Assembly: GCA_002455255.1 (NCBI GenBank)
Contig: DKKL01000031.1
Span: 109,025 to 173,024, forward strand
Length of the DNA: 64,000 nt
Origin: Candidatus Tepidiaquacellales bacterium UBA6667
Lineage (GTDB): Bacteria > Bacteroidota > Ignavibacteria > Tepidaquicellales > Tepidaquicellaceae
Direction of reading: 5' to 3'
This document shows positions 36,182 to 44,584 of the stretch, piece after piece (position 1 is the first letter of the stretch; the number at the start of each line of letters is the position of its first letter). A program made the position numbers and the translations under genes. The notes below the pieces were generated by a model. The model had not been told where the DNA came from, searched no databases, and saw nothing but the letters and a program-made list of their open reading frames with translations.

Positions 36182-38074
36182 TTAATTTAATGATATATCA
36201 GCATTTTTAACAATTTCTTTCTGATCAGAAATAAACCCAATTTCTTTTTGAATTTCATCTTCAACAGTAACCTGAATATCAAATATTTTTTTATAAAACC
36301 CGTTGTTAGAAATTAATTCACTATGCGTACCTGATTCGATTATTTCACCTTTATCAAGAACTATTATTCTGTCACAATCTTGAATGGAAGTAATTCTGTG
36401 TGCGATAATAAAAGTTGTTACATTTTTCATAATATTTCTTAATTCTTTCTGGATTTCATATTCAGTTTCAGTATCAATTGCAGAAGTAGAGTCATCAAAG
36501 ACAATTATATCCGGATTCATCAGCAAAGTTCTCGCAATAGAGACTCTTTGTTTTTGACCACCTGAAAGAGTTACTCCTTTTTCACCGACAATTGTTTCGT
36601 ATGAGTCAGGAAAAACTTCTGTTATAATTTCATGAATCCTTGCAACTTTAGCAGCGTCAATTACTTCATTAATATGAGTATCCGGTTTTCCGTAAGCAAT
36701 ATTATCTTTTATTGTTGAAGAAAATAAAAATGGTTTTTGTAATACAACACCAATTTTACTTCTCAAATGTTCTTTTGAATAAGAATTCAAATTTTTTCCG
36801 TTAATAAGAATTTCACCGGAAGAAGGTTCAAAGAATCTCATTAACAAAGAGATTACAGAAGATTTACCTGCACCGGTAGGACCTAACAATGCAATTTTCT
36901 CACCGGGTTTAATTTTAAAACTTACATTTTTAAGAATATGATTATCAGATTCAACTTCATATTTAAAACTGACATTTTTGAATTCTATTTCCCCGTCAAG
37001 AGAAACATTATTTTCCAAATTTCCTGAATAATCTTCAGTTTCAGATTCTAAAATTGAAAAAATTCTGTTGATAGCAACAGTAGTCATACCCATTTCACTA
37101 ACTATTTGTCCTACTCTTCTGAGAGGCCAGATAACAAAAGTAGCGTAAGAATAAAATGCAACATATTCACCAACGGAAATTTGGTTATTCAAAACAAAAT
37201 AACCTCCCGCAATTATCGAGATTGACATTTGAGTATAAACAAGAAAATCAGAAAAGGGCCAGAAGTATGAATGAAGGGTTAGTAATTTCAAACCCCATTT
37301 CTTTTTTAATTCATTTTGTTTTGTAAATTTTTCTATTTCATAATCTTCTTTAGCAAAAGCTTTAACAACTCTGATTCCCGATAAATTTTCCTGAACCATA
37401 ATAGATAGTTTATCCTGTTCTGCTTCATGTTTAGTCCAGATAGCACTTTCTTTTTTAAAGAAGTAAATACATCCTATAACAATAACAGGAACGAGGCAAA
37501 TAGAAAGCAATGCATAAGAAACATTTATAGAAAGCATCATAGCCAATGCACCGAAAAATATTGCAATCATCCTTAGAGATTCAATTACTTGATGAGTTGA
37601 AAATTTTCTGACAGTTTCGACATCACCTGTACATCTTTGAATAAGTTCACCGGTAGGAGTTTTAGAATGATATGCAATTGGAACAGCCTGAAGATGAGAA
37701 AATAATCTGTCTCTTAGTTTTTTAATTGCCTTTTCAGTGGAATATGTTGATAAAGAACTTGCAGAAACATTAAAAGCAGCCCGCAGAAGAGAAATGCAAA
37801 GAAAAATAACACCAAGAATTATAAGTACAGTCCCAATATTATCATTATTCAGCTCGGGTAAATAACTATAAATTTCCTGAGCAATAGGATCGTTTGATTC
37901 GATTTCTTTGACAGACTTATCCTGAGAAAAAGCAACAATTTTATCAATGGAAATCTGTAATACTTTAGGTTCAAGCATTCGAACAACCATAGCAAGAATA
38001 AGCATTAAACCAGCGAGAAGGTAATAATACTTCCATTTATCAAGAATTTTAAAAAGTTTTTTAAGATTGTTCAT
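36182..38074 (-). CDS. ABC exporter half-transporter with degenerate Walker B
   Basis: 630 residues: six membrane helices (about 15-340) and a nucleotide-binding domain with Walker A GPTGAGKSSVISLL, signature LSGGQKQRVSIAR, H-loop IIAHRITSI and Walker B IIVFDDSTSAID. The catalytic Glu after the Walker B Asp is replaced by Asp, as in the degenerate-site subunit of heterodimeric exporters (for example B. subtilis BmrC, Thermotoga TM287). The partner gene follows after 6 bp. The ATG at 38074 is only about 20 nt behind a strong terminator (38101-38132) and a small leader frame, so expression most likely needs antitermination (see those entries). Confidence 0.92.
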   Translation of the reverse strand: MNNLKKLFKILDKWKYYYLLAGLMLILAMVVRMLEPKVLQISIDKIVAFSQDKSVKEIESNDPIAQEIYSYLPELNNDNIGTVLIILGVIFLCISLLRAAFNVSASSLSTYSTEKAIKKLRDRLFSHLQAVPIAYHSKTPTGELIQRCTGDVETVRKFSTHQVIESLRMIAIFFGALAMMLSINVSYALLSICLVPVIVIGCIYFFKKESAIWTKHEAEQDKLSIMVQENLSGIRVVKAFAKEDYEIEKFTKQNELKKKWGLKLLTLHSYFWPFSDFLVYTQMSISIIAGGYFVLNNQISVGEYVAFYSYATFVIWPLRRVGQIVSEMGMTTVAINRIFSILESETEDYSGNLENNVSLDGEIEFKNVSFKYEVESDNHILKNVSFKIKPGEKIALLGPTGAGKSSVISLLMRFFEPSSGEILINGKNLNSYSKEHLRSKIGVVLQKPFLFSSTIKDNIAYGKPDTHINEVIDAAKVARIHEIITEVFPDSYETIVGEKGVTLSGGQKQRVSIARTLLMNPDIIVFDDSTSAIDTETEYEIQKELRNIMKNVTTFIIAHRITSIQDCDRIIVLDKGEIIESGTHSELISNNGFYKKIFDIQVTVEDEIQKEIGFISDQKEIVKNADISLN

Positions 38075-38095
38075 AACAAAATTTAAAATTTAAAT

Positions 38096-38132
38096 AAAAA
38101 AAAACCGCGAATACTTTTGATATCCGCGGTTT
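38096..38132 (-). terminator. intrinsic terminator in the leader of the ABC exporter operon
   Basis: On the - strand AAACCGCGGATA (38132-38121) pairs with TATTCGCGGTTT (38113-38102) as a 12-bp stem with one G-U pair and a 7-nt loop, followed by an unbroken run of nine T counted from the end of the stem. This is a textbook Rho-independent terminator. It stops transcripts coming from the promoter at 38381-38351 about 20 nt before the exporter start codon. Confidence 0.88.
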
Positions 38133-38214
38133 CTAAAGAAATCCTTATTATTTATTTTAGTTCAGGTTTTAAGCCGATTTAAGATTTTTAGGGAGTTTTC
38201 TTTAAACCACGGAT
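38121..38214 (-). promoter_or_regulatory. predicted antiterminator, mutually exclusive with the leader terminator
   Basis: Bases 38214-38192 (inside the leader reading frame, codons for NPWFKENS) are complementary to bases 38144-38122, which include the whole 5' arm of the terminator. The match is 11 pairs with one G-U, a 2-nt bulge, 7 pairs, a 2-nt bulge on the other side and 3 pairs: 21 pairs in all with a 47-nt loop. Forming this helix would block the terminator. Complementarity is seen directly; the regulatory role is inferred. Confidence 0.7.
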
Positions 38215-38290
38215 TTTGCTTATCGGATAATGAATCCGGATATGCGAATATGTTAGCCATAGGCACAATATTTAAAATTAAGGTCATCAT
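38162..38290 (-). CDS. putative 42-residue leader peptide of the ABC exporter operon
   Basis: A complete small frame ATG ATG ... TGA of 42 codons lying between a strong promoter and a terminator. The start of the peptide is MMTLILNIVPMANIF and it contains DKQNPWFKENS and ends LNRLKT. An AAGGAG box (38313-38308) lies 17 nt before the first ATG, longer than usual spacing. The ATG at codon 11 is an alternative start. Codons 26-33 coincide with the antiterminator strand, so translation would influence folding. It may be a ribosome-mediated attenuator peptide (compare BmrB upstream of bmrCD in Bacillus) or merely a chance frame in a regulatory RNA. Confidence 0.55.
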   Translation of the reverse strand: MMTLILNIVPMANIFAYPDSLSDKQNPWFKENSLKILNRLKT

Positions 38291-38350
38291 TTTTGTGAAG
38301 TACTTATCTCCTTGTTAAGATTTTTATCATATTCGTGTTTTAAAGATTAA

Positions 38351-38381
38351 CAAAAATAAGAAGAATGGTTTTAAATGTCAA
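38351..38381 (-). promoter_or_regulatory. strong promoter for the exporter leader
   Basis: On the - strand TTGACA (38381-38376) is followed after exactly 17 nt by TATTTTTG (38358-38351), fitting both the general sigma-70 consensus and the Bacteroidota TAnnTTTG box. Start of transcription is expected near 38344, giving a leader RNA of about 245 nt up to the terminator. Confidence 0.82.
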
Positions 38382-38428
38382 ATTGTTTTTTTCTTTACGC
38401 GAAATAAATTAATCGTTTTCAAAAAATA

Positions 38429-39841
38429 TTAATTACTGTTTCTTAAAGACATTCCAAGTCTTTGTCTTCCGGTGCTTCCGGGAATAGAGCCGTTTTTTGG
38501 AAGCGGTGGATCGCTATCAGGAGTGCAGTTAGCTCCGGCAGTTGCGTTTATAGCACAATTCCACCAACTTGTTGTTAACTGTATATTTTTTCTGAACCAG
38601 TTTGATTTTCCTTTAAAGTTTGTAGGATTTGTAGCAACTCTCAAACCGTTGAAAGTATGAGTTTCTGCATTAAAATTATCATAAGCCAAATTGTTTAATC
38701 CCTGAGAAGAAGATTTCTTTAAAGCATTCATAACTTTATTAACAAGATTAGATTCAGAGTTAACAGAATTTAACCTTTCCATATATTCAGAATAGGTTGG
38801 TGTATTCAATGAATTATTAATTGACTCAGAAGATTCAGCAACAGTTCTTGTAACAGGTTTTCCATCACCACGAACCATCCAGCCAATATCCTCGAGAGTT
38901 TCAGAACCTTCAGGTGCAGTAAGGATAATTTTTTTGAATCTCCAAATTGGTAAATCAGGATTTCCATCAGTACTTAAAACATCTCTGCCAGGTTCATCAT
39001 CATAAATTATTTCTAATTCATTAAATCCATCTGATAATTTTGTAATTCTTCCTTTATCATCTTTTGTGGAGGTTACGGTAGCTGCTTTAAACAATCTTAC
39101 TGTAGTTTTAGAATATGTAATAGGATTTGTACTTATATAATAATTATCACCAATATAATTCCATTGGTCTTCTTTTATATCTTCTTTCAAATCTAAACCG
39201 ACACCATTTTGAACAGCAAATTTTTCAATTTCCTGAAAACTTGTTTTGGGATTAGTTACCATATTTCTCATTTTAGAGTAATATTTTCCGAGCTCCATAA
39301 GGTCACCCGGTAACAAATCCAAAGCATCATTATAATCAATATTTAAAGCAATAATATCTTCAGGTTTTAACAATGGTAGAGTAGAAGTTTTCAGTTCATT
39401 AGGTAATTTATCATATTTTGTTCCTGCTTCAATAGCCCAAAGTAAGATTTGAATATTGCTTTGACTGATTTCAGGGTGATTAACGGACCGTTCAAGAATT
39501 TTAGTAACGATATCCGCTTGTTTTCCTAAAAGAGGAGCAATTAAATATCCGGCACCTTTCGTTGGTCCATAAGTTCCTGCTCTTAAGCAATAAGATTGAA
39601 CATTCATAACATAATAACCTGGAGGTAACCCTTGAAAAGTATTTACTGTATCGGGTGCAACTCCGTCAAAATAATTCATCCAGTCAACAGCAGGATATAC
39701 ATCATTAAAAGTTGTAGTTACAGATTTTCCGGGAAGCCAGGTTTCACCTTTGGTAACTTTTTTTAATAAATCATCAAACTGAGCAAAGGAAATATTTGTA
39801 ATTGCCAAAAGCAGCAATACAAAAAGGGGAAATTTTTTCAT
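38429..39841 (-). CDS. secreted protein of unknown function
   Basis: 470 residues with a clear signal peptide (FPLFVLLLLAITNISFAQ). The mature part has an N-terminal segment with PPGYYVMNVQSYCLRAGTYG, a helical middle (residues ~100-230), a beta-rich part with YYISTNPITYSKTTVRLFKA and a C-terminal low-complexity Ser/Asn region ending PGSTGRQRLGMSLRNSN. No T9SS sorting domain or catalytic motif is seen, and I do not recognise the family. It follows the second subtilase gene on the same strand, separated by a 70-bp gap with an 11-bp inverted repeat, and ends about 48 bp before the exporter's leader promoter. Confidence 0.6.
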   Translation of the reverse strand: MKKFPLFVLLLLAITNISFAQFDDLLKKVTKGETWLPGKSVTTTFNDVYPAVDWMNYFDGVAPDTVNTFQGLPPGYYVMNVQSYCLRAGTYGPTKGAGYLIAPLLGKQADIVTKILERSVNHPEISQSNIQILLWAIEAGTKYDKLPNELKTSTLPLLKPEDIIALNIDYNDALDLLPGDLMELGKYYSKMRNMVTNPKTSFQEIEKFAVQNGVGLDLKEDIKEDQWNYIGDNYYISTNPITYSKTTVRLFKAATVTSTKDDKGRITKLSDGFNELEIIYDDEPGRDVLSTDGNPDLPIWRFKKIILTAPEGSETLEDIGWMVRGDGKPVTRTVAESSESINNSLNTPTYSEYMERLNSVNSESNLVNKVMNALKKSSSQGLNNLAYDNFNAETHTFNGLRVATNPTNFKGKSNWFRKNIQLTTSWWNCAINATAGANCTPDSDPPLPKNGSIPGSTGRQRLGMSLRNSN

Positions 39842-39862
39842 ATGTATTTAATTTATGTTATG

Positions 39863-39910
39863 AGTTTAGTTACGGAAGAAATTACGTTTTGTTATACCTG
39901 TAACTAAACT
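39863..39910 (-). other. intergenic stem-loop between subtilase and secreted protein genes
   Basis: AGTTTAGTTAC (39863-39873) and GTAACTAAACT (39900-39910) form a perfect 11-bp stem around a 26-nt loop. There is no T-run, so it is not a standard terminator. It sits about 20 nt upstream of the secreted protein's ATG and could be a 5'-UTR structure or an mRNA-processing site. Confidence 0.45.
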
Positions 39911-39911
39911 T

Positions 39912-41690
39912 TTAATTAGAAATAATTTTTCTTAATGCAGCTTCGATATTGAGTTTACCGGAACCCCAAAATTCATTTGGAGTTTTACCTGTAAAATTAT
40001 CAGAAGAAGCAGTTGATAATAAAATATTTCTAATTTCGGAATGAGTCAATGCAGGATTATATTGAAGAAGAAGTGCGGCTGCTCCTACTACATGAGGAGC
40101 TGCGGCACTAGTGCCACTGAAAATGCCGTAAGTATAATTAGGTTCGCAGGAAAAAGTTGAGTGACCGGGGGCGGTAATATCCACACCTCGTTTTCCGTTT
40201 ATATTATATCCGATTCCGGAATAGTAACATAAATCACCTATCACTTCACCGGGATAAAAAGGAAAGTTTACAGTATAAGCACCGACAGCAATGACGCTAT
40301 CACCTGTGCAAGGAAATGTAACGGTACCAAAATCAGATACATTATTTAACCAGTGCGTAGAACCTTCCCAAGACTGCGTAACATCGCCGGTAAATCCTGT
40401 TAAGATTTCAGGTGACTGAGATGTAACATTAACATCCCATTTACCTAATACTGAACCTGAATCTTTTTCATAAAAGCCCAATTTCATCATAACTGTGCCT
40501 TTAGGTGAAATTTCTCTTGAATAAAATATTTTGTATTTCCCGGTGTTTATAATTCCGGAACCTTCTGAAAATTCGTTTGTTAATTTACCTTCAGGAGTTT
40601 TTACGGAAAAAGAAATTTTGTTTTCCGGAGACCTCCATAAGATAGAAGTGAAAATTCCATTATTAAATTTACCTTCAGAACCTTTTGTGCTATTGATAGA
40701 GTAAGTATTGGAACTACCTGCTTTAACAGTATCTTTCATTAGCATTTTTGCACCTGCCATATTTCCGGCACCGCCAATAATTACTATTCCATCTCTTGCC
40801 ATTTCATCCATCAACATTTCTTCCTCTGTGGAACCATCCATAAACTCCCACATCCATTCCCCATCTTCAATTAACAAAATATTTGCTTTTTCGTTACGAA
40901 TAAATTTTACCAAGTCAGGAAAATTCCTAACATATCTTGGAGTATATTTATAATCAATATTTGCAAATATCATTTCAGCATCCGGAGCAATTCCGTGATG
41001 ACGCTGAACTCCGTAATGTCCACCGATTAGAAGACCTGCAACACCAGTTCCATGTTGAATTGTATCGGGTTCAGTTTTAATTAAATCAATACCTCTTCTT
41101 CGTATGGTGCCGTCTTTTTCACGGACTGCTCTGACTTTTGAAGTTTTGAGAGAGGTTAGTTTTTCTCCTACAGATAAAGAGTTATTATTATCAGAATCCA
41201 TTACTATAAAAAGTAATTCACCATAAGTATCATCAGATTCATTAAATCCGTCTTTAATACCAAAATCTCTTTTTTTATTATTATTTTTATCGTTATATAA
41301 AAAATCAAAATCAACTTGATAAGTAGAAGAATTTGCACCTAACAACCCATAGGTATTATCTTTCATTTTAATAAAATTGAGCAATTCAGTATCATCAGCT
41401 TTGCCATTATTATTTAAATCAACCGCATCTATACCCGGAGTAAATTTTTTATCTCCGTTGACATCAATCCAGTTATAAGAATCACCATCAGCAAAGAAAA
41501 ACATAGGGTGAAATATATCAATACCGGAATCCATATCCCCAATTAATACACCTTTACCGGTTAAAAGATTACCTTCTTTATCGTAAAATTTTTCCTTTAG
41601 TTTTGAAGTGATAACAATGCCATCGCTTGAAAGCTGTGCATAAGAATTTACAAATGAGAATAATATAAAAATTATAATAAGTTTTTTCAT
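39912..41690 (-). CDS. secreted S8 subtilisin-like serine peptidase with calcium-type loops
   Basis: 592 residues with a signal peptide (about 1-18). The triad is in VLIGDMDSGID (Asp54), TIQHGTGVAGL (His) and FSGTSAAAPHV (Ser). Between the Asp and His motifs lies a long insertion with repeated acidic DxDxNxN-like loops (DVNGDKKFTPGID, DLNNNGKADDTE, NDKNNNKKRDFG), typical of calcium-binding turns. A beta-sandwich insertion (residues ~330-420) precedes the Ser motif. The protein is predicted to be exported; no type A sorting domain is present. It is followed by an unknown secreted protein gene, and the two may be co-expressed. Confidence 0.88.
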   Translation of the reverse strand: MKKLIIIFILFSFVNSYAQLSSDGIVITSKLKEKFYDKEGNLLTGKGVLIGDMDSGIDIFHPMFFFADGDSYNWIDVNGDKKFTPGIDAVDLNNNGKADDTELLNFIKMKDNTYGLLGANSSTYQVDFDFLYNDKNNNKKRDFGIKDGFNESDDTYGELLFIVMDSDNNNSLSVGEKLTSLKTSKVRAVREKDGTIRRRGIDLIKTEPDTIQHGTGVAGLLIGGHYGVQRHHGIAPDAEMIFANIDYKYTPRYVRNFPDLVKFIRNEKANILLIEDGEWMWEFMDGSTEEEMLMDEMARDGIVIIGGAGNMAGAKMLMKDTVKAGSSNTYSINSTKGSEGKFNNGIFTSILWRSPENKISFSVKTPEGKLTNEFSEGSGIINTGKYKIFYSREISPKGTVMMKLGFYEKDSGSVLGKWDVNVTSQSPEILTGFTGDVTQSWEGSTHWLNNVSDFGTVTFPCTGDSVIAVGAYTVNFPFYPGEVIGDLCYYSGIGYNINGKRGVDITAPGHSTFSCEPNYTYGIFSGTSAAAPHVVGAAALLLQYNPALTHSEIRNILLSTASSDNFTGKTPNEFWGSGKLNIEAALRKIISN

Positions 41691-41736
41691 ATATGAAGAT
41701 ACGGTTAAGTTATCGTTTACAATTTATAGGATAGAA

Positions 41737-42240
41737 TTATTTTTTTAGTTCCTTTGCTTTTGAATGAATTGTAGCCAATTGACCAACATGGAAAGCCTGA
41801 TGGAACTGCCATGAAATAATAATTCTTTCTTTAGTTTTAAAATAATCTGTTTCAGGATTTTCACAAAGACTGTGAAATTCATCAAGTTGGTTATCAGTTA
41901 AATTTTCATAAATAATTCTGTTTTTATCACAAACTGCTTTCCACTTTTCATGCATTTCATTTAGTTTTGGATATTCATTTACAGGTTTCAGACTATTGGG
42001 GCCGGCAAATAATTTTTGATAATCAGGAAATAATAAATCACCTTTTCCTAAATAAAGAGAGAAATCGTCATCACTTGCAATAAGATGACCAAAAATAAAT
42101 AAACCGTGATTTTTCCCCGGAGAGATTTCAAGTTCAAAATCTTTTTCTTCAAGTAATCTTAGATATAATCCTATCCAATCTTCAGTAAGAATTTTCCATT
42201 GATTGAAATACTGGGCAGAACGAATGTTAGAGTTTATCAA
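41737..42240 (-). CDS. DinB family protein
   Basis: 167 residues of a four-helix-bundle DinB/DUF664-type protein. The metal-ligand pattern is His in NHGLFIFGHLI near residue 46-54 and the pair FHQAFHVGQL near residue 150, spaced as in DinB-like proteins that act as thiol-dependent transferases or putative metal hydrolases. The substrate is unknown. Its start codon overlaps the stop of the upstream DUF899 gene by 4 nt (ATGA), so the two are translationally coupled. Confidence 0.82.
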   Translation of the reverse strand: MINSNIRSAQYFNQWKILTEDWIGLYLRLLEEKDFELEISPGKNHGLFIFGHLIASDDDFSLYLGKGDLLFPDYQKLFAGPNSLKPVNEYPKLNEMHEKWKAVCDKNRIIYENLTDNQLDEFHSLCENPETDYFKTKERIIISWQFHQAFHVGQLATIHSKAKELKK

Positions 42241-42791
42241 GAATTTAAAGTTATATTTTCAGATGGAAGTAAATCATAGAAATGCCAAACATTACAATAA
42301 AAATCACCCGGTCCAAAATAATCTTTTGAGATTCGTTTAATTTTTCCGTCAGCGGATTTTTCAAAGACTGAAACGCCGGGATAATAACCATTTTCTTTTG
42401 TGTAATATCCCATATCAGCAGTAAAATTATTACCCTGAGAAGAAACGGAATTAAAATCCCAATTTCTTGATTCTTTAAATTCTTTATGAGTCTGCGGTGA
42501 GTCCGGGGAAACCAACCAAAATGAACCTTTCTTTTCAATGTGTTTGCTGACACCTATCATACCATCAGCCCACATAGTGCAATAACTACAACCTTTACCC
42601 ATATTATGAATAGTGAATAAATATTGACTGTTACCGAACATTTCAGAAAGTTTTATTTTACTACCTTCGGGAGTAGTGAATTCATAATCTTCAGAGATGT
42701 CTTTTTTTGCACTTTCTGAAAGTAATTCTATTTTTCTTTTTCTGAGTGATTCGATTTCAGATTCAATTTTTTGTAATTCTTCGATGTTCAT
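42237..42791 (-). CDS. DUF899 thioredoxin-like protein
   Basis: 184 residues with a helical N-terminus (1-35) and a thioredoxin-like fold. The motif MGKGCSYCTMWADG holds a CxxC pair followed by the DUF899 hallmark C-x2-C-T-x-W-x-D-G. Later RNWDFNSVSSQGNNF and GYYTKENGYYPGVSVFEK are also typical of DUF899. The family is widespread but its role is not established; a redox function is inferred. It is coupled to the DinB gene by a 4-nt overlap, and its upstream flank is the repeat-rich gap 42792-43501. Confidence 0.82.
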   Translation of the reverse strand: MNIEELQKIESEIESLRKRKIELLSESAKKDISEDYEFTTPEGSKIKLSEMFGNSQYLFTIHNMGKGCSYCTMWADGMIGVSKHIEKKGSFWLVSPDSPQTHKEFKESRNWDFNSVSSQGNNFTADMGYYTKENGYYPGVSVFEKSADGKIKRISKDYFGPGDFYCNVWHFYDLLPSENITLNS

Positions 42792-42885
42792 TATTTTTTA
42801 TTTTCAAATTAAATAAAATTTTATCTACTGACAAGAGTAATAAATAAGGAATAAAGGAGTTGTAAATGTGTTTGTTTTAAAAAAA

Positions 42886-43432
42886 GTTTCACCACGAATT
42901 TTCACTAATTTAACGAATTTCACTAATTAAAATATAAATGGGATATATTAAAATTTCAAATTAGGTTGTGAGGGGTTGAGAAAAGAAATTAGTTACGCAG
43001 GAGTCCCTTTCAGGAGACTCCTGCGGGAGTGAGGGAGTATTGGTTTTTGAAAAAAGTTTCACCACGAATTTTCACTAATCTAACGAATTACACTAATTAA
43101 AATATAAATGGGAATTATTAAAATTTCAAATTAGGTTGGGAGGGATTGAGAATAGAAATTAGTTACGCAGGAGTCCCTTTCAGGAGACTCCTGCGGGAGT
43201 GAAGGAATTAGGTTGGGAGGGATGGAGAATAGAAATTAGTTACGCTGGAGTCCCTTTCAGGAGACTCCTGCGGGAGTGAAAATTTCAAATTAGGTTGGGA
43301 GGGGTTGTGAATAGAAATTAGTTACGCAGGAGTCCCTTTCAGGAGACTCCTGCGGGAGTGAGAGAATTTTCACTAATTTAATGAATTACATTAATTAAAA
43401 TATATGCAGGAGACTCCTGCGGGAGTGAGGGA
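42886..43432. repeat. degenerate array of ~170-bp units each with a REP-like palindrome
   Basis: The 710-bp gap between the DUF899 and GH26 genes holds two full copies (42886-43035 and 43056-43205, 170-bp period) and three shortened ones. Each unit has TTTCACCACGAATTTTCACT-type AT-rich sequence and a palindrome CGCAGGAGTC...GACTCCTGCG (10-bp stem). Palindromes: 42996-43025, 43166-43195, 43243-43272 (one changed base), 43325-43354, and a shortened one at 43406-43420 (GCAGGAG/CTCCTGC). No gene is present. This resembles palindromic intergenic repeats such as REP/BIME elements; it is not a CRISPR array because there are no uniform unique spacers. Confidence 0.85.
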
Positions 43433-43501
43433 TGACTTTTCCATATGATGATAACGGGAGATGAATATTCTATGTGATTGCTGTAAGAGAGAAAAAAAAT
43501 T

Positions 43502-44584
43502 TTATTTACTTATAATCGGATAAGAGATAAAAAGTGGATTTGATATACCAACTCTATATTCTTTAATAGAAGAAGGTGAGGAATCTATTCTCATATTGGA
43601 AACAGAGCCATCTGCATTAATCCATGCTGAATGCCAATAATTAATAGCTTTAATACGAGGAAATTCACCACTTGAGAGACATTCAAATACATCTCTAATC
43701 CAAAGACCTTTATCATAATAAGCGGAATCTTCGATAGTTCCGAACTCAAAAATTGCTATAGGTTTATCAGGTGAAAGAGAAGTTATTTTTGGATAAACAT
43801 TTCTGAGAACATCTGAAAATTTTGAAGGAGGGTGAGATGAAATGTGAACACCATATATACTTAAACCAATCCAGTCAATATAATCATCTCCGGGATAATA
43901 ATAGTTATAAGAATTCCAATTTTCATCAGGAGCGGAACCTGCGTTTAAATGTAAACACCATGTGATATTAAATGCACCATTATCTCGGCATATATCAATT
44001 ATTTTTTTATACGTTTCTCTGAAAAGTTCAGGACCATCAGGAACAGAAGTATCACCGAACTGATTAGTAACTCCTCCACCATTTAAAACTCCACTCCATG
44101 AAAACCATGAACCGTTAACTTCTGTACCAAACTCAGCCATTATAGGTTTACCAAAATCGCGTGCATCACGAGCCCATTGATTTAGTTCAGAATCAAATTC
44201 ACCATCATAAATTTTTTTCAATGTGTAAACCGGATCTAAAACGCCATCATAGTAATCACTTCTTGGCATAATTCTTATGAAAGGAATTTTTCCGATATTT
44301 GAAACAGTTTCACATTCTTTACGAGGGAATTTTATACCTTTGAACCAGTTATTGGAAAAATAAACCCAGACTAATTCTTTATTAACAAGAGTTTCAAAAT
44401 TTTTAATTCTATCAATTTCAACGCTATCTTCCGTAGCACCCATTAAAGGAAATGCTGAATGATAAATACCGTATTTTGGAGGTAAAACTTTATTTGATTG
44501 AGCGAAAAGCGAACCGGAACAAAGTACTATTACAGATAGAATAAAAAAATTAAAACGGTAAATCGTCCGGACTAAATTCTTCAT
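43502..44584 (-). CDS. secreted glycoside hydrolase family 26-like protein
   Basis: The frame can extend to 44749, but ATG at 44584 gives a proper signal peptide (RFNFFILSVIVLCSGSLFAQ) and a 360-residue protein, so it was chosen. The TIM-barrel shows IMAEFGTEVNGSWFSW (acid/base Glu after NG/FGTE) and IAIFEFGTIED (nucleophile Glu), the GH26 beta-mannanase pattern, with ITWCLHLNAG and DYIDWIGLSIYG between. It likely cleaves mannan-like or mixed-linkage beta-glycans outside the cell. The start lies 35 nt inside the end of the upstream DUF3127 gene, so translation may be coupled. No T9SS domain is present. Confidence 0.82.
   Translation of the reverse strand: MKNLVRTIYRFNFFILSVIVLCSGSLFAQSNKVLPPKYGIYHSAFPLMGATEDSVEIDRIKNFETLVNKELVWVYFSNNWFKGIKFPRKECETVSNIGKIPFIRIMPRSDYYDGVLDPVYTLKKIYDGEFDSELNQWARDARDFGKPIMAEFGTEVNGSWFSWSGVLNGGGVTNQFGDTSVPDGPELFRETYKKIIDICRDNGAFNITWCLHLNAGSAPDENWNSYNYYYPGDDYIDWIGLSIYGVHISSHPPSKFSDVLRNVYPKITSLSPDKPIAIFEFGTIEDSAYYDKGLWIRDVFECLSSGEFPRIKAINYWHSAWINADGSVSNMRIDSSPSSIKEYRVGISNPLFISYPIISK

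Noticed and set aside
38100..38345. 6S-type or other non-coding RNA instead of a leader
   Set aside because: The transcript has a long hairpin, but its 5' and 3' ends do not pair as in 6S RNA and the terminator sits directly before the exporter gene. Kept as an alternative only.
42251..42553. Minus-strand 100-codon frame within the DUF899 gene
   Set aside because: Shifted-frame shadow of DUF899, with no motif of its own.
42886..43432. Possible CRISPR array from repeated ~28-bp palindromes
   Set aside because: Units vary in length, the flanking sequence is itself repeated rather than unique, and there are no cas genes; it is a palindromic intergenic repeat array.
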